Assembly (NCBI RefSeq): GCF_000384815.1
Contig: NZ_ARQF01000019.1
Span: 124,001 to 188,000, forward strand
Direction: 5' to 3'
DNA length: 64,000 bases
Source of the DNA: Halodesulfovibrio aestuarii DSM 17919 = ATCC 29578
GTDB lineage: Bacteria; Desulfobacterota; Desulfovibrionia; Desulfovibrionales; Desulfovibrionaceae
Made by a program: the position numbers and the translations under genes. Below, piece by piece: positions 36,960 through 45,424 of this stretch. The notes beneath the pieces were generated by a model. The model saw only the letters and a list, made by a program, of their open reading frames with translations, had not been told where the DNA came from and did no database searches. The first letter of the stretch is position 1, and each line of letters starts with the position of its first letter.

Positions 36960-37616
36960 GAATACGTCCTCTAAATCTATTTCTTCGCATTGTTGCGACT
37001 ATGAACAATTTATAAGCGGATGACATACGGCAAACAACCGCAGCGGTCAATTGGTGCAATGGTATTGCAATAGCAAATGTCCTATCTGACATCACATCCA
37101 CACAACATTATATGCAAGCAACGGTCGTACACCAAGTACAAATCACAGGGTTGCTAAAAAGACCTGCTGCATTGTGCAAATCGGTAATCTAACATCGCAC
37201 AACTTTGTCCTATTTCTGAAATAAAAAATCAACTTTCATCTTCCTCGCTATCAAGCCATCACTCTTTCTTTATTTTTTGAAATATTTTGCAACAAATTGA
37301 TTTAAAAAAATCATATTATCAACTTTTTTAAAAATACTGAGCACTACATCACTTTTTTTAAGCATAAAACTTCCTTCATTATATCAGGAGATAATGAAAA
37401 ATTTATATAAACAAAATCTGATATATTAAGTTTTTTTCATATATTTTTTACTTTTTTGAGAAAAAGAGCAGTTTTCATTTTGACAATTTTAGTATTTTCG
37501 GCAACAAAGAACATGAAGGGAACATTATTTTTTCTCATTCTTCCTAGACTACACACACACTTACAACCATATTGCTAGAATAAAAGACAATATGTTTTTC
37601 AACGCTGGAGGAACTT
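36960..37616 (+). other. AT-rich intergenic region between glnS and livK
   Basis: 657 bases, very AT-rich from 37200 on, no supported gene. A TTGACA near 37480 may be a -35 element for the liv operon, but I see no clear -10. No operator of the CGACA type. Confidence 0.4.
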
Positions 37617-38738
37617 ATGACATTTTCTGGTTTACTTAAGTCCATCGTAACGGGCCTCGCCGTTACAGCATTATGTGTACCTGCTTTTGCGGCAGACACT
37701 ATCAAGCTTGGTGTAGCTGGCGCACACAGTGGCGACCTTGCTTCCTATGGTTTACCTACCGTTAACGCTGCAAAAGTTGTTGTTGAAAAAATCAACGCTG
37801 CCGGCGGGATAAATGGCAAACAGGTTGAGTTGCTTATTCAGGATGACCAGTGCAAACCTGAGCAGGCTACCAACGTAGCTACCAAACTTGTTTCTGACGG
37901 TGCAAACGTTGTACTCGGTCACATCTGCTCTGGTGCAACAAAAGCTGCTCTGCCGATCTACACAGAAGCTAAGCTTATCGCCATGTCACCTAGTGCTACA
38001 AACCCTATGCTCACCCAGTCTGGCGACTACCCGACATTCTTCCGCACCATCGCTTCTGACGATATGCAGGCACGTCTCGGCGTTGACTTTGCTATCGAAA
38101 AACTTGGCGCAAAAAAAATTGCCGTACTGCACGATAAAGGGGACTACGGTAAAGGGTACGCAGAATTCGCACGCAAATTTATTGAAGAAGGCGGCAAAGC
38201 TGAAGTTGTTATGTTTGAAGGCGTAACACCGGGTGCTCCAGACTACTCCGCAGTAGTACAGAAAATTCGCCGTTTTAAAGCTGATACCGTTATCTACGGT
38301 GGTTACCATCCGGAAGCTTCTAAAATCATTAGTCAGATGCGTAAAAAGCGTATTAAAGCAAACTTTGTTTCTGATGACGGCGTAAAAGATGACACCTTCA
38401 TCAAAGTAGCCGGTAAAAACGCTGAGGGCGTATACGCCTCCGGCCCTATCGATGTATCTAACCTGCCAATGTACAAAGAAGCGATTGCTGCACACGTAAA
38501 AATGTTTGGCTCCGAGCCTGGCGCATTCTACCCTGCAGCATACGCAGCAACTGTAGCAATGCTTACCGCCATCGAACGTGCTGACTCCACAGACTACGAA
38601 GCTGTAACTGCTAAACTGCGCAGTGAGTTTGTAGATACTCCTGTCGGCAAAATTAAATTTAACGAAAAAGGCGACGCAGAAGGCGTTGGTTTCTCCATGT
38701 ATCAGGTACAAAACGGTAAATACATAGAACTTAAATAA
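37617..38738 (+). CDS. livK: ABC transporter substrate-binding protein, branched-chain amino acid type
   Basis: 373 residues. A signal peptide (LLKSIVTGLAVTALCVPAFA) is cleaved at AFA-AD. Periplasmic type I fold: IKLGVAGAHSGDLASYG... AAGGINGKQVELLIQDDQC. Ligand may be leucine/isoleucine/valine or another amino acid or amide; sequence alone does not decide. GGAGG precedes the ATG. First gene of a complete five-gene transporter. Confidence 0.93.
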   Translation: MTFSGLLKSIVTGLAVTALCVPAFAADTIKLGVAGAHSGDLASYGLPTVNAAKVVVEKINAAGGINGKQVELLIQDDQCKPEQATNVATKLVSDGANVVLGHICSGATKAALPIYTEAKLIAMSPSATNPMLTQSGDYPTFFRTIASDDMQARLGVDFAIEKLGAKKIAVLHDKGDYGKGYAEFARKFIEEGGKAEVVMFEGVTPGAPDYSAVVQKIRRFKADTVIYGGYHPEASKIISQMRKKRIKANFVSDDGVKDDTFIKVAGKNAEGVYASGPIDVSNLPMYKEAIAAHVKMFGSEPGAFYPAAYAATVAMLTAIERADSTDYEAVTAKLRSEFVDTPVGKIKFNEKGDAEGVGFSMYQVQNGKYIELK

Positions 38739-38762
38739 TACAACCGGATTGACCGCAACCGC

Positions 38763-38795
38763 AACGGGGAGCAGTCTCGCATTGTTCCCCGTTTT
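38763..38795 (+). terminator. Partial terminator between livK and livH
   Basis: AACGGGGA pairs with TCCCCGTT, followed by TT. It likely keeps binding-protein mRNA in excess over the permease genes. Confidence 0.65.
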
Positions 38796-38864
38796 ACTCA
38801 GATAATAGGCCTCGTACCTGCAACGATTTTTGCAGACAGGCACCTCTCTGACAGGGACATACAC

Positions 38865-39773
38865 ATGGATTGGGATTTTTTCATCGAATTGGGTCTTGGC
38901 GGATTAACGCGTGGTAGCATCTATGCTCTCATCGCGATCGGCTACACGATGGTATACGGCATTATTGAGCTTATTAACTTTGCCCACGGCGAAATTTACA
39001 TGCTCGGTGCCTTTACCGGTCTTATTGTTGCCGGCGTGATGGGTATCTATGGATTCCCAGCTGTTGCAATCCTGCTTATGGCAATAGTTATTGCCGTATT
39101 GTACTGTGCTGCCTACGGGTACACCATGGAAAAAGTAGCGTACAAACCGCTTCGTGGCGCTGCTCGCTTATCTCCACTTATTTCTGCTATCGGTATGTCA
39201 CTTTTCCTCCAGAACTACATCATTCTGGCGCAGACATCTGACTTCTTACCGTTTCCAGCATTAATTCCGGATTTTGAGTTTATGGAACCAATTGCACACA
39301 TTTTTGGTTCAACGGACTTAGTAATTGTTGTTGCCAGTGCCAGTTCAATGGCAGCTCTTACCTTGTTCATTAAATTTACCAAACTGGGCAAAGCCATGCG
39401 TGCAACTGCCCAGAACAGAAAAATGGCAATGCTCCTTGGCATTAACGCCGACAAAATTATTTCTACCACCTTCATCATTGGCTCTTCGCTGGCTGCTCTT
39501 GGTGGCGTGCTTATTTCCACCCACTCAGGTCAGCTAAACTTCATGATCGGCTTTATTGCCGGTGTAAAAGCATTTACGGCTGCGGTTCTTGGTGGCATCG
39601 GTTCCATTCCGGGTGCGATGCTTGGCGGGCTGTTCCTCGGATTGGCAGAAAGCTATGCGGCAGGGTATATTTCCAGTGACTACGAAGACGTTTTTGCCTT
39701 CTCACTGCTGGTCATATTCCTCATCTTCCGTCCATCCGGCATTCTGGGCAAAGCGCCTGTTGAAAAGGTATAA
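38865..39773 (+). CDS. livH: ABC transporter permease LivH
   Basis: 302 residues, about eight membrane segments. Family signature GSIYALIAIGYTMVYGIIEL at the N-terminus, and a LGGIGSIPGAMLGG loop that contacts the ATPases. The stop is 60 bases before livM. Confidence 0.95.
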   Translation: MDWDFFIELGLGGLTRGSIYALIAIGYTMVYGIIELINFAHGEIYMLGAFTGLIVAGVMGIYGFPAVAILLMAIVIAVLYCAAYGYTMEKVAYKPLRGAARLSPLISAIGMSLFLQNYIILAQTSDFLPFPALIPDFEFMEPIAHIFGSTDLVIVVASASSMAALTLFIKFTKLGKAMRATAQNRKMAMLLGINADKIISTTFIIGSSLAALGGVLISTHSGQLNFMIGFIAGVKAFTAAVLGGIGSIPGAMLGGLFLGLAESYAAGYISSDYEDVFAFSLLVIFLIFRPSGILGKAPVEKV

Positions 39774-39833
39774 CCGTATTCACTCGTAACGAAAGAAGGA
39801 GTTGCAGAACCTAGCTTCTGCAGAAGAGATACA

Positions 39834-41057
39834 ATGCAAGGACTGAAACAATCCATAATTACCAGTTTGTGGTTCATGTTCCTTACATTTCCTATCATGG
39901 TTGTTCGAGTAAATACTATCGAGAACACCATTGAATGGAGATGGATGAACCTTGCCTACGTCGGCGTAGGGATCTTTATTTTATCCTACGTATGGCGCTG
40001 GGCTCTGGCTCGCAAAGAAGCCAAACAATACGAAACAGTTTCGACTGACAAACCGAAAAAACAACTCTGGATCTCCCGTGCGATGGAAGAACCTGCAGTG
40101 GCACGACCTGCTCTTGCCGTTGCCTTTGCAGTGAGCGCAATACTGCCTTTGCTTGTAAGCACGTACCAGACAAACATTTTTATCTCGTTTTTGCTGTACA
40201 TCATCCTTGGCCTCGGCTTGAACATTATTGTTGGTGTAGCAGGTCTTCTTTTTCTTGGACATGCTGCATTCTATGCAATTGGTGCATACAGCTATGCATT
40301 GCTTAACCACTATTTCGGAATCGGATTCTGGGTAGCGTTGCCACTTGGCGGCCTATTTGCCTGTCTCGGCGGAATCCTGCTTGCCTTCCCTGTATTGCGT
40401 CTGCGTGGTGACTACCTCGCAATCGTAACTCTCGGATTCGGTGAAATTATCCGACTGGTTCTGGAAAACTGGAGCACTCTGACTGGTGGCCCATCCGGTA
40501 TCTCTAATATTGACCGGCCGGGCTTATTCGGCATGGAACTGTCTGTAGCAGACGCAAATATATACATTTACTACATAGTTCTCGGTCTCGCTATCGTTAC
40601 CATTATTTCAGTGCAACGATTAAAAAATTCCCGTATCGGCCGTGCTCTTCAGGCACTGCGCGAAGATGAAATCGCCTGTCAGGCAATGGGGATTGATCGC
40701 GTTACCGTTAAACTTATGGCGTTTGGTCTGGGTACAGCTTGGGCTGGTCTTGCCGGTGTAATTTTTGCCGCAAAAACCACCTTTATTAACCCTGCCAGTT
40801 TTACCTTTATGGAATCGGCAATCATCTTGTCCATCGTTGTTCTCGGCGGCATGGGTTCCAACCTTGGTGTTATCCTCGGCTCTGCGTTCCTCGTGCTTAT
40901 GCCGGAATATCTGCGGGCATTCTCAGAATACCGCATGATTATTTTTGCGTCCGCAATGGTGCTTATGATGGTATTCCGTCCGCAGGGACTTATTGCTCCT
41001 AAGGGACGTAAATACCACATAGATGATCCTGACCTTGTCAAAGAAGGAGATGCGTAA
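39834..41057 (+). CDS. livM: ABC transporter permease LivM
   Basis: 407 residues. An N-terminal extension of about 95 residues with two extra membrane helices, as in E. coli LivM, precedes the core (LGLNIIVGVAGLLFLGHAAF, then LGGMGSNLGVILGS). The last base overlaps the livG start (TAATG). Confidence 0.95.
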   Translation: MQGLKQSIITSLWFMFLTFPIMVVRVNTIENTIEWRWMNLAYVGVGIFILSYVWRWALARKEAKQYETVSTDKPKKQLWISRAMEEPAVARPALAVAFAVSAILPLLVSTYQTNIFISFLLYIILGLGLNIIVGVAGLLFLGHAAFYAIGAYSYALLNHYFGIGFWVALPLGGLFACLGGILLAFPVLRLRGDYLAIVTLGFGEIIRLVLENWSTLTGGPSGISNIDRPGLFGMELSVADANIYIYYIVLGLAIVTIISVQRLKNSRIGRALQALREDEIACQAMGIDRVTVKLMAFGLGTAWAGLAGVIFAAKTTFINPASFTFMESAIILSIVVLGGMGSNLGVILGSAFLVLMPEYLRAFSEYRMIIFASAMVLMMVFRPQGLIAPKGRKYHIDDPDLVKEGDA

Positions 41058-41845
41058 TGTCTACTGTACTGAACGTTAATGCGCTCTCCAAAAGCTTCGG
41101 TGGTCTGCGGGCACTTAACGATGTTGACCTGAAAGTGGACAGCGGCGAGATTGTTGCACTCATCGGCCCGAACGGTGCCGGCAAGACTACTTTCTTCAAC
41201 TGCATCACCGGCATTTATGAACCGACTGATGGCGATGTGCTCTTTACTCCACTTGGAAAAACAGAACGCCGTGTCAACGGTATGAAGCCGAACAGCGTTA
41301 CTGAGCTAGGTATGGCGCGTACCTTCCAGAACATTCGACTATTTAAGAATATGACTGTGCTGGAAAATGTTATGGTAGCCCGTCACTGCCGCACTAAAGC
41401 TGGCATTCTGGATGCGTTGCTTCGCCCACCACATGTTAAGCGTGAAGAAAAAGAAAATATTGAGAAAAGCTATGAGCTGCTCAAATACGTTGGGCTTAAC
41501 CAGCACTACAACGATCTTGCCTGCAATCTGCCATACGGCGATCAGCGAAGATTAGAAATTGCACGAGCAATGGCTACTGAGCCTTCCCTGCTTTTACTTG
41601 ATGAACCTGCAGCCGGCATGAACCCACAGGAAACAGCATCACTTAAACAGCTGGTGTTGGATATCCGCGACAGGTTCAACCTTGCAATTCTGCTCATTGA
41701 ACACGATATGAGCATGGTAATGAGTCTATCCGAACGCATCTACGTTATGGAATACGGCTGCCTTATTTCTCAGGGTACTCCAGAAGAAATAAGAAAGGAT
41801 CCACAGGTTATCAAAGCCTATCTTGGAGAGGAAAGCCATGCTTAA
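41057..41845 (+). CDS. livG: ABC transporter ATP-binding protein LivG
   Basis: 262 residues. Walker A GPNGAGKTT, signature LPYGDQRRLEIARA (LSGGQ variant usual for LivG), Walker B LLLLDEPAAGMNP. It overlaps livF by eight bases. Confidence 0.96.
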   Translation: MSTVLNVNALSKSFGGLRALNDVDLKVDSGEIVALIGPNGAGKTTFFNCITGIYEPTDGDVLFTPLGKTERRVNGMKPNSVTELGMARTFQNIRLFKNMTVLENVMVARHCRTKAGILDALLRPPHVKREEKENIEKSYELLKYVGLNQHYNDLACNLPYGDQRRLEIARAMATEPSLLLLDEPAAGMNPQETASLKQLVLDIRDRFNLAILLIEHDMSMVMSLSERIYVMEYGCLISQGTPEEIRKDPQVIKAYLGEESHA

Positions 41846-42542
41846 AATTAATGGAATTAACACATTCTACGGCAACATCCATGCGCTGCATGATGTAAGC
41901 CTGCATATTGATGAAGGTGAAATCGTAACACTTATCGGTGCTAACGGTGCCGGTAAGTCTACAACTCTCATGTCTATTTGCGGTGGTACTCCGCCTCGTA
42001 CCGGGGAAATCACTTTTGAGGGCAAACCGATTCACCAGATGAAGATGGATCAAATAGTGCATCTTGGCATCTCCCAAGTACCAGAAGGCCGACTCATTTT
42101 TCCAGACTTAACCGTTATGGAAAACTTGGAGCTTGGAGCTTTTCTGCGTAACGATAAAGACGCCATCAAACGCGATATGGAATACGCATTCCACCTGTTC
42201 CCGATTCTGGAAGAACGCCAGAAGCAAACAGGAGGCACACTCTCCGGTGGTGAACAGCAAATGCTAGCAATCTCCCGTGCCCTGATGGCTAGACCTCGAC
42301 TGTTGCTCCTTGATGAGCCATCCCTTGGTCTTGCCCCAATTATTATCCAGCAGATTTTTGAAATCATTCAAAAGGTAAACGCATCCGGTACCACAGTATT
42401 TCTTGTGGAACAGAATGCGAACCAAGCGCTCAAAATTGCGCACCGAGGATATGTAATGGAAACCGGGCACATTACTATGGAAGATAACGCAGCAACTCTG
42501 CTTGCCAACGAGGACGTAAAAAAAGCATACCTTGGCTTATAG
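41838..42542 (+). CDS. livF: ABC transporter ATP-binding protein LivF
   Basis: 234 residues. Walker A GANGAGKST, signature LSGGEQQMLAISRAL, Walker B LLLLDEPSLGLAP. The start is ATG 41838 after GGAGAGG; an in-frame ATG at 41823 overlaps that site and livG. Confidence 0.96.
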   Translation: MLKINGINTFYGNIHALHDVSLHIDEGEIVTLIGANGAGKSTTLMSICGGTPPRTGEITFEGKPIHQMKMDQIVHLGISQVPEGRLIFPDLTVMENLELGAFLRNDKDAIKRDMEYAFHLFPILEERQKQTGGTLSGGEQQMLAISRALMARPRLLLLDEPSLGLAPIIIQQIFEIIQKVNASGTTVFLVEQNANQALKIAHRGYVMETGHITMEDNAATLLANEDVKKAYLGL

Positions 42543-42560
42543 CCAAACCCATTCGAGAGA

Positions 42561-42589
42561 GGGCGACAGCTGTTGCTGCGCCCTTTTTT
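42561..42589 (+). terminator. Terminator of the liv operon
   Basis: GGGCG and CGCCC with inner CAGC/GCTG and a six-base T-run, 19 bases after the livF stop. Confidence 0.88.
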
Positions 42590-42636
42590 CATGCCTTTTT
42601 CATGGGGAGGACAAGTGCGTTAGCTTTTCAGCTGCA

Positions 42637-42951
42637 TCAGTCTTTACGAGCGCCCTGCGGGCAGAAAAAGACTGCCCCACCGGTTTTCTGTGATCCCGAA
42701 AGATTAGCGAAAGTGAAAGTAACGCTTAGAGCTAGACCTAGCATTGCAGCAAAAAGAATACGGAGATCCGGCGGCAGCAAAAATGTTATGGTATGTGCTG
42801 GAATCCAGAAGAACGGGAGAGTCTTCTTCAAGACCAGCCCCCACATAATGTTCCAGTCAATTTCTTTAAATCGATCCGCCATGTTGATGGGGATAATCAC
42901 AGATAAAAGCAGAAGCACGAAAACACCTGCTGCTTCGGCTTTATCTTTGAA
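42637..42951 (-). pseudogene. Small two-helix membrane protein, possibly 5'-truncated
   Basis: The frame reads DKAEAAGVFVLLLLSVIIPI, then WNIMWGLVLKKTLPFFWIPA and ILFAAMLGLALSVTFTFA, a plausible membrane protein with a long clean composition. But in the open frame after the upstream stop (42952-42954) I find no ATG, and the only start, GTG at 42918, lacks a ribosome site and would cut into the first helix. It is therefore a remnant, or its start lies across a sequence difference. It lies 15 bases after the GGDEF gene. Confidence 0.35.
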
Positions 42952-42969
42952 TTATAGACTACCTGCGCC

Positions 42970-43983
42970 CTATACTGCCCCTAGCTCACACTCTAACATC
43001 GCCGAACAGCACATATTCCTGCCATCACCCTTTGCTTTGTATAAAGCGGCATCGGCAGCTTTTATAAGAGAAAGAGTATCTTCTTTTTGCGTTGGGATAA
43101 TAGAGGCAGCGCCTACACTTACGGTCACATGTTCTGAAACGGGTGAGCCTTTATGTTGAATTGCAAGCAACTCAACGTTATCGCGAACACGCTCTGCCAC
43201 GTGCTGTGCTCCAGCAAGCTCTGTGTCCGGCAATATTATCGCAAACTCTTCACCACCGACTCGTGCCGTCCTATCCACATCACGTTTCACAGTATCTGCC
43301 AATGCTTGCGCGACTTGTACAAGGCACTCGTCACCCTTTGTGTGTCCGTACGTGTCATTATAAGCTTTAAAATAGTCGATATCGATAACTATTAGAGATA
43401 ATGGAGACTTATTTCTATACGCCCGTTTCCATTCGTGGGAAAAATTAGCATTAAACTGACGCTTATTAAGTAAACCAGTAAGTCCGTCAGTAATTGAAAG
43501 AAGGAGAAGCTGTTCGTTTGTCTGTTCAAGCTGCTGTTGCAGTTCTTCAAGCTCTACAAGTTTTTGGTCCAGCTCAAGGCTTTTTTGTTCCAACGCTACT
43601 TTATGATGGAATAAATCAATAAAAACGCCAACTTTGCTTTTAAAAATATGGGCATCAAGCGGCTTAAACAGGTAATCAACAGCACCGGATTCATACCCCT
43701 TGAAGACTTGAGCCTTGCCCTTGCCCTCCGCAGTTACGAAAATAATGGGGATATGCTTTGTTTTTCTATTCCCGCGCATAAGCTCTGCAACTTCATAACC
43801 GTCCATGCCCGGCATCTGAACATCCAACAAGATCAGTGCAAAATCATGATCAAGCATGTGACCGAGGGCTTCCTCGCCTGAGTTTGCGCGAACAACCTCT
43901 ATCCCCGGTTGTTCTAACAGGCTTTCCAACGTCAGCAGATTTTCCGGCCTGTCATCTACGATGAGTACCTTGGCGATTCCCAT
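42970..43983 (-). CDS. Response regulator with diguanylate cyclase (REC-GGDEF)
   Basis: 337 residues. Receiver domain with the phospho-acceptor Asp in LILLDVQMPGMDGYEV (about residue 55), a coiled coil (about 130-165), then a GGDEF domain with an intact GGEEF motif (RVGGEEFAIIL), so it should make c-di-GMP when phosphorylated. Last gene of the kinase-CheR-CheB operon, two bases after CheB. Confidence 0.93.
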   Translation of the reverse strand: MGIAKVLIVDDRPENLLTLESLLEQPGIEVVRANSGEEALGHMLDHDFALILLDVQMPGMDGYEVAELMRGNRKTKHIPIIFVTAEGKGKAQVFKGYESGAVDYLFKPLDAHIFKSKVGVFIDLFHHKVALEQKSLELDQKLVELEELQQQLEQTNEQLLLLSITDGLTGLLNKRQFNANFSHEWKRAYRNKSPLSLIVIDIDYFKAYNDTYGHTKGDECLVQVAQALADTVKRDVDRTARVGGEEFAIILPDTELAGAQHVAERVRDNVELLAIQHKGSPVSEHVTVSVGAASIIPTQKEDTLSLIKAADAALYKAKGDGRNMCCSAMLECELGAV

Positions 43984-43985
43984 GG

Positions 43986-44570
43986 TTATCCTCTATTACA
44001 AAGTGTATTCAATAATATTCCGATTTCATCCAAAGAAAGAATAAAATCCGGATTTGAAGCTTCAATGGCAGCCTTAGGCATTGTATCAAACTCCGCAGAA
44101 TCCGGAGACTGCACAATGGTAAGACCAGCGCGTTTTTTTATTTGGGACACCCCATAAGCACCGTCGGAATTTGCCCCTGACAAAATTATTCCTACAAGTG
44201 CATCGCAATACGCTTCCGAAGCAGTCTCAAACAACACATCAATGGATGGCCGTGAAAAGTTCACCCTGCCCTCTACAGACAAAGCAATACTTTTGTCCGG
44301 TTCCACTAACAAATGGTAATTAGACGGTGCAATATATACGTTACCTGATGTAATTACATCCTTGTCCTCAGCATCCTTAACTGTTCCAGTACAGTGCTGA
44401 CGAAGCAACTCCGGCAACAGGCTTTCACGGTTAGGGCAAATATGCTGAGCGATAAGAACCGGCAGGTTGAAATCGAGGCACCGTTGAGAGAAAATACGGT
44501 GTAATGCGATAAGCCCCCCGGCAGAAGCTCCAATAACAATCGCTTCATATTTCTGAATGATTTTATCCAT
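43986..44570 (-). CDS. Stand-alone CheB-type methylesterase domain
   Basis: 194 residues, catalytic domain only, no receiver. The triad is visible: Ser16 (IGASAGG), His43 (IAQHICP) and Asp in GANSDGAYG (usual form GMGxDG). Such proteins pair with CheR homologues in signalling complexes outside the main chemotaxis operon. It sits between CheR and the REC-GGDEF gene. Confidence 0.92.
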   Translation of the reverse strand: MDKIIQKYEAIVIGASAGGLIALHRIFSQRCLDFNLPVLIAQHICPNRESLLPELLRQHCTGTVKDAEDKDVITSGNVYIAPSNYHLLVEPDKSIALSVEGRVNFSRPSIDVLFETASEAYCDALVGIILSGANSDGAYGVSQIKKRAGLTIVQSPDSAEFDTMPKAAIEASNPDFILSLDEIGILLNTLCNRG

Positions 44571-44586
44571 TCACTTTTCCAACTAG

Positions 44587-45423
44587 TTACATGCGCTTTT
44601 TCCGGTAAATCTTTTCCCGCTCTGCAACTACTTCGAACTTGTGTGCAACATCTGAAAACTTAATATTTTCCTTTGACCCAAGGCACAGGAATCCCCCCGG
44701 ACATAAGCTTTCATAAAATAAGTTCAGTACCCTATTCTGCAAATCTCTATTGAAATAGATAAGCACGTTTCGGCAAAAAATAGTATTCATTTCTCCAAAC
44801 ACACCATCAGTCACGAGGTTATGTGAAGAGAAAAGAACCTGTTCTTTTAAAAATCTCTTCATAACTACATTGTCGTAATCCGCAGTGTAATAATCAGAAA
44901 AAGAACTTTTACCCCCAGCCTGCTGGTAGTTTGCTGTGTATTCACGCACCAGATTCATAGGGTAAATACCGTCTTTAGCCTTAGCTAAAATCAGTTCGTT
45001 GAAGTCAGTCGCGTACATTTGCACACGCTCTTTCATCCCTTCTTCTTGAAGGACAATCCCCATGGAGTAGACTTCTTGTCCGGCGGAACACCCTGCATGC
45101 CATACTTTAGCAAATGGGTATGTTTTCAAATACGGAACGACCAGCTCACGCACGCTTTTATAAAACCAAGGATCTCTAAACATTTCAGTAACATTTATCG
45201 ACAAATCTAAAAGTACTCTGTTGAAAAATGTTTCATCGTAAATAAGCAAATGCTGCATAGCTGCCAGATTCGGCAGTCCTTCAAGAGCTCGTCTATGTTC
45301 TAACCTTCGCTTTGTATGCGCACTGGCGTATTTTCTAAAATCATATCCGTAACGCAAATAAATTGCTTCCAGCAGTAGCTGGACTTCCAGCCGCTCATTT
45401 TCAACCTGCTCAACTTCATTCAT
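44587..45423 (-). CDS. CheR-type methyltransferase
   Basis: 278 residues. An N-terminal helical domain, then the SAM domain with VWHAGCSAGQEVYSMGIVL (motif I) and TIFCRNVLIYF (CheR signature). It is one base from the kinase stop. It may methylate the kinase or a chemoreceptor elsewhere. Confidence 0.94.
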   Translation of the reverse strand: MNEVEQVENERLEVQLLLEAIYLRYGYDFRKYASAHTKRRLEHRRALEGLPNLAAMQHLLIYDETFFNRVLLDLSINVTEMFRDPWFYKSVRELVVPYLKTYPFAKVWHAGCSAGQEVYSMGIVLQEEGMKERVQMYATDFNELILAKAKDGIYPMNLVREYTANYQQAGGKSSFSDYYTADYDNVVMKRFLKEQVLFSSHNLVTDGVFGEMNTIFCRNVLIYFNRDLQNRVLNLFYESLCPGGFLCLGSKENIKFSDVAHKFEVVAEREKIYRKKRM

Positions 45424-45424
45424 A

